From the NCBI GenBank assembly GCA_021647685.1, contig JAKIUH010000268.1, forward strand, positions 1 through 6,290: a DNA stretch of 6,290 nucleotides. The letters run 5' to 3'. This DNA comes from Bacteroidales bacterium. GTDB taxonomy: Bacteria; Bacteroidota; Bacteroidia; Bacteroidales; NBLH01. This document shows, in pieces, positions 5,955 to 6,290 of the stretch (position 1 is the first letter of the stretch; each line of letters opens with the position of its first letter). The notes beneath the pieces were generated by a model. It had not been told where the DNA came from, searched no databases, and saw only the letters and a program-made list of their open reading frames with translations. Position numbers and translations under genes: made by a program.

Positions 5955-6290
5955 TTATTTTTTTATTCTTAGCGCAGGTCTTGGCGCAGGTAGATATTCC
6001 ACAGTTAACAGCTCCAATTTCCCCATTTCATTATAATCATCAACATTTGTTAGGCTCTTAAGTAATTCATTAAATTTATTCCAAGCATTTTCTCCACAAA
6101 CTTCAATACATCCTAATGCTCCCCAAGCTTGTTTAGTTGGGTTTTCAGCACCTTCATGGATAAGCCAATTCCCCATGACTTGCCAAGATCCTCCCATATA
6201 GTCTACCCATTTTAATTTATGTGATTGTGACTCTGCCAAACCAACAACTCTAAATTCAATATCTTTTGAAACATTTCTTTTTACACCAAA
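5955..6290 (-). CDS. C-terminal part of an L,D-transpeptidase-like or effector-like protein, 5' end outside the window
   Basis: The reading frame is open to the window edge, and 111 residues are visible; no in-frame ATG precedes the conserved region, so the true start lies beyond 6290. The core WLIHEG (H45 of the fragment) followed after 13 residues by GALGCIEVCG (C61) resembles the H...GC active site of YkuD-type L,D-transpeptidases and related peptidoglycan-active folds, where the cysteine is the nucleophile. From memory, similar IH.G...GCIE(V/I)CG sequences ending in RPPL/RPAL occur at the C-termini of Bacteroidota proteins, some of them secreted effectors or Rhs-type toxins. The usual SHGCIR form is not present, so the enzyme call is tentative. 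It ends LPAPRPALRIKK and stops 4 bases before the iron-sulfur gene, suggesting one operon. Without the N-terminus, export and domain order are unknown. Confidence 0.6.
   Translation of the reverse strand, partial: FGVKRNVSKDIEFRVVGLAESQSHKLKWVDYMGGSWQVMGNWLIHEGAENPTKQAWGALGCIEVCGENAWNKFNELLKSLTNVDDYNEMGKLELLTVEYLPAPRPALRIKK

Overview
The window looks like chromosomal DNA of an AT-rich member of the Bacteroidota (Flavobacteriia, Cytophagia or Bacteroidales type). Four things point there. The start codons are preceded by A-rich leaders without a Shine-Dalgarno sequence. One good match to the Bacteroidota promoter (TTG, about 20 bases, TANNTTTG) lies before the first gene. DnaA carries a Bacteroidota-like signature (IGSQIGGKDHATVLHA). 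The 265-residue cysteine-rich iron-sulfur protein is of a type I know from this phylum. No named genus can be supported from the sequence.

Layout. Bases 1-3086 read on the plus strand: a small two-helix, histidine-rich membrane protein (215-586), a predicted outer-membrane beta-barrel protein (944-1747), and an exported two-domain protein with a C-terminal hydrophobic tail (1947-3086). They are separated by long non-coding stretches rich in inverted repeats. A palindromic motif, ATTCATCYGATGA, occurs twice as an inverted pair before the first gene and once just before the second, so one dimeric regulator may control both. Bases 3193-6290 read on the minus strand: an open 5'-truncated gene with an H...GC motif like that of L,D-transpeptidases, then 4 bases later a CCG-domain iron-sulfur protein, then a 529-base AT-rich gap, then dnaA. 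DnaA and the exported protein converge on a strong bidirectional terminator at 3146-3172.

How the genes work together. dnaA stands alone, as a single gene with a long upstream region and its own terminator. I see no DnaA-box cluster, so the window does not demonstrate an origin. The iron-sulfur protein keeps one complete CCG cysteine set. The four cysteines expected in its N-terminal half, recalled from related proteins, are replaced by S, D, D and E. The gene before it resembles a peptidoglycan-active enzyme or effector C-terminus and not the usual ferredoxin-type partner. The three plus-strand genes all encode envelope proteins, but nothing shows that they form one pathway.

I found no clear new multi-gene system. 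The items most worth following are the half-degenerate CCG protein with its unusual neighbour, the shared palindrome before the envelope genes, an 88-base MITE-like inverted repeat at 1751-1838, and the repeats before dnaA.
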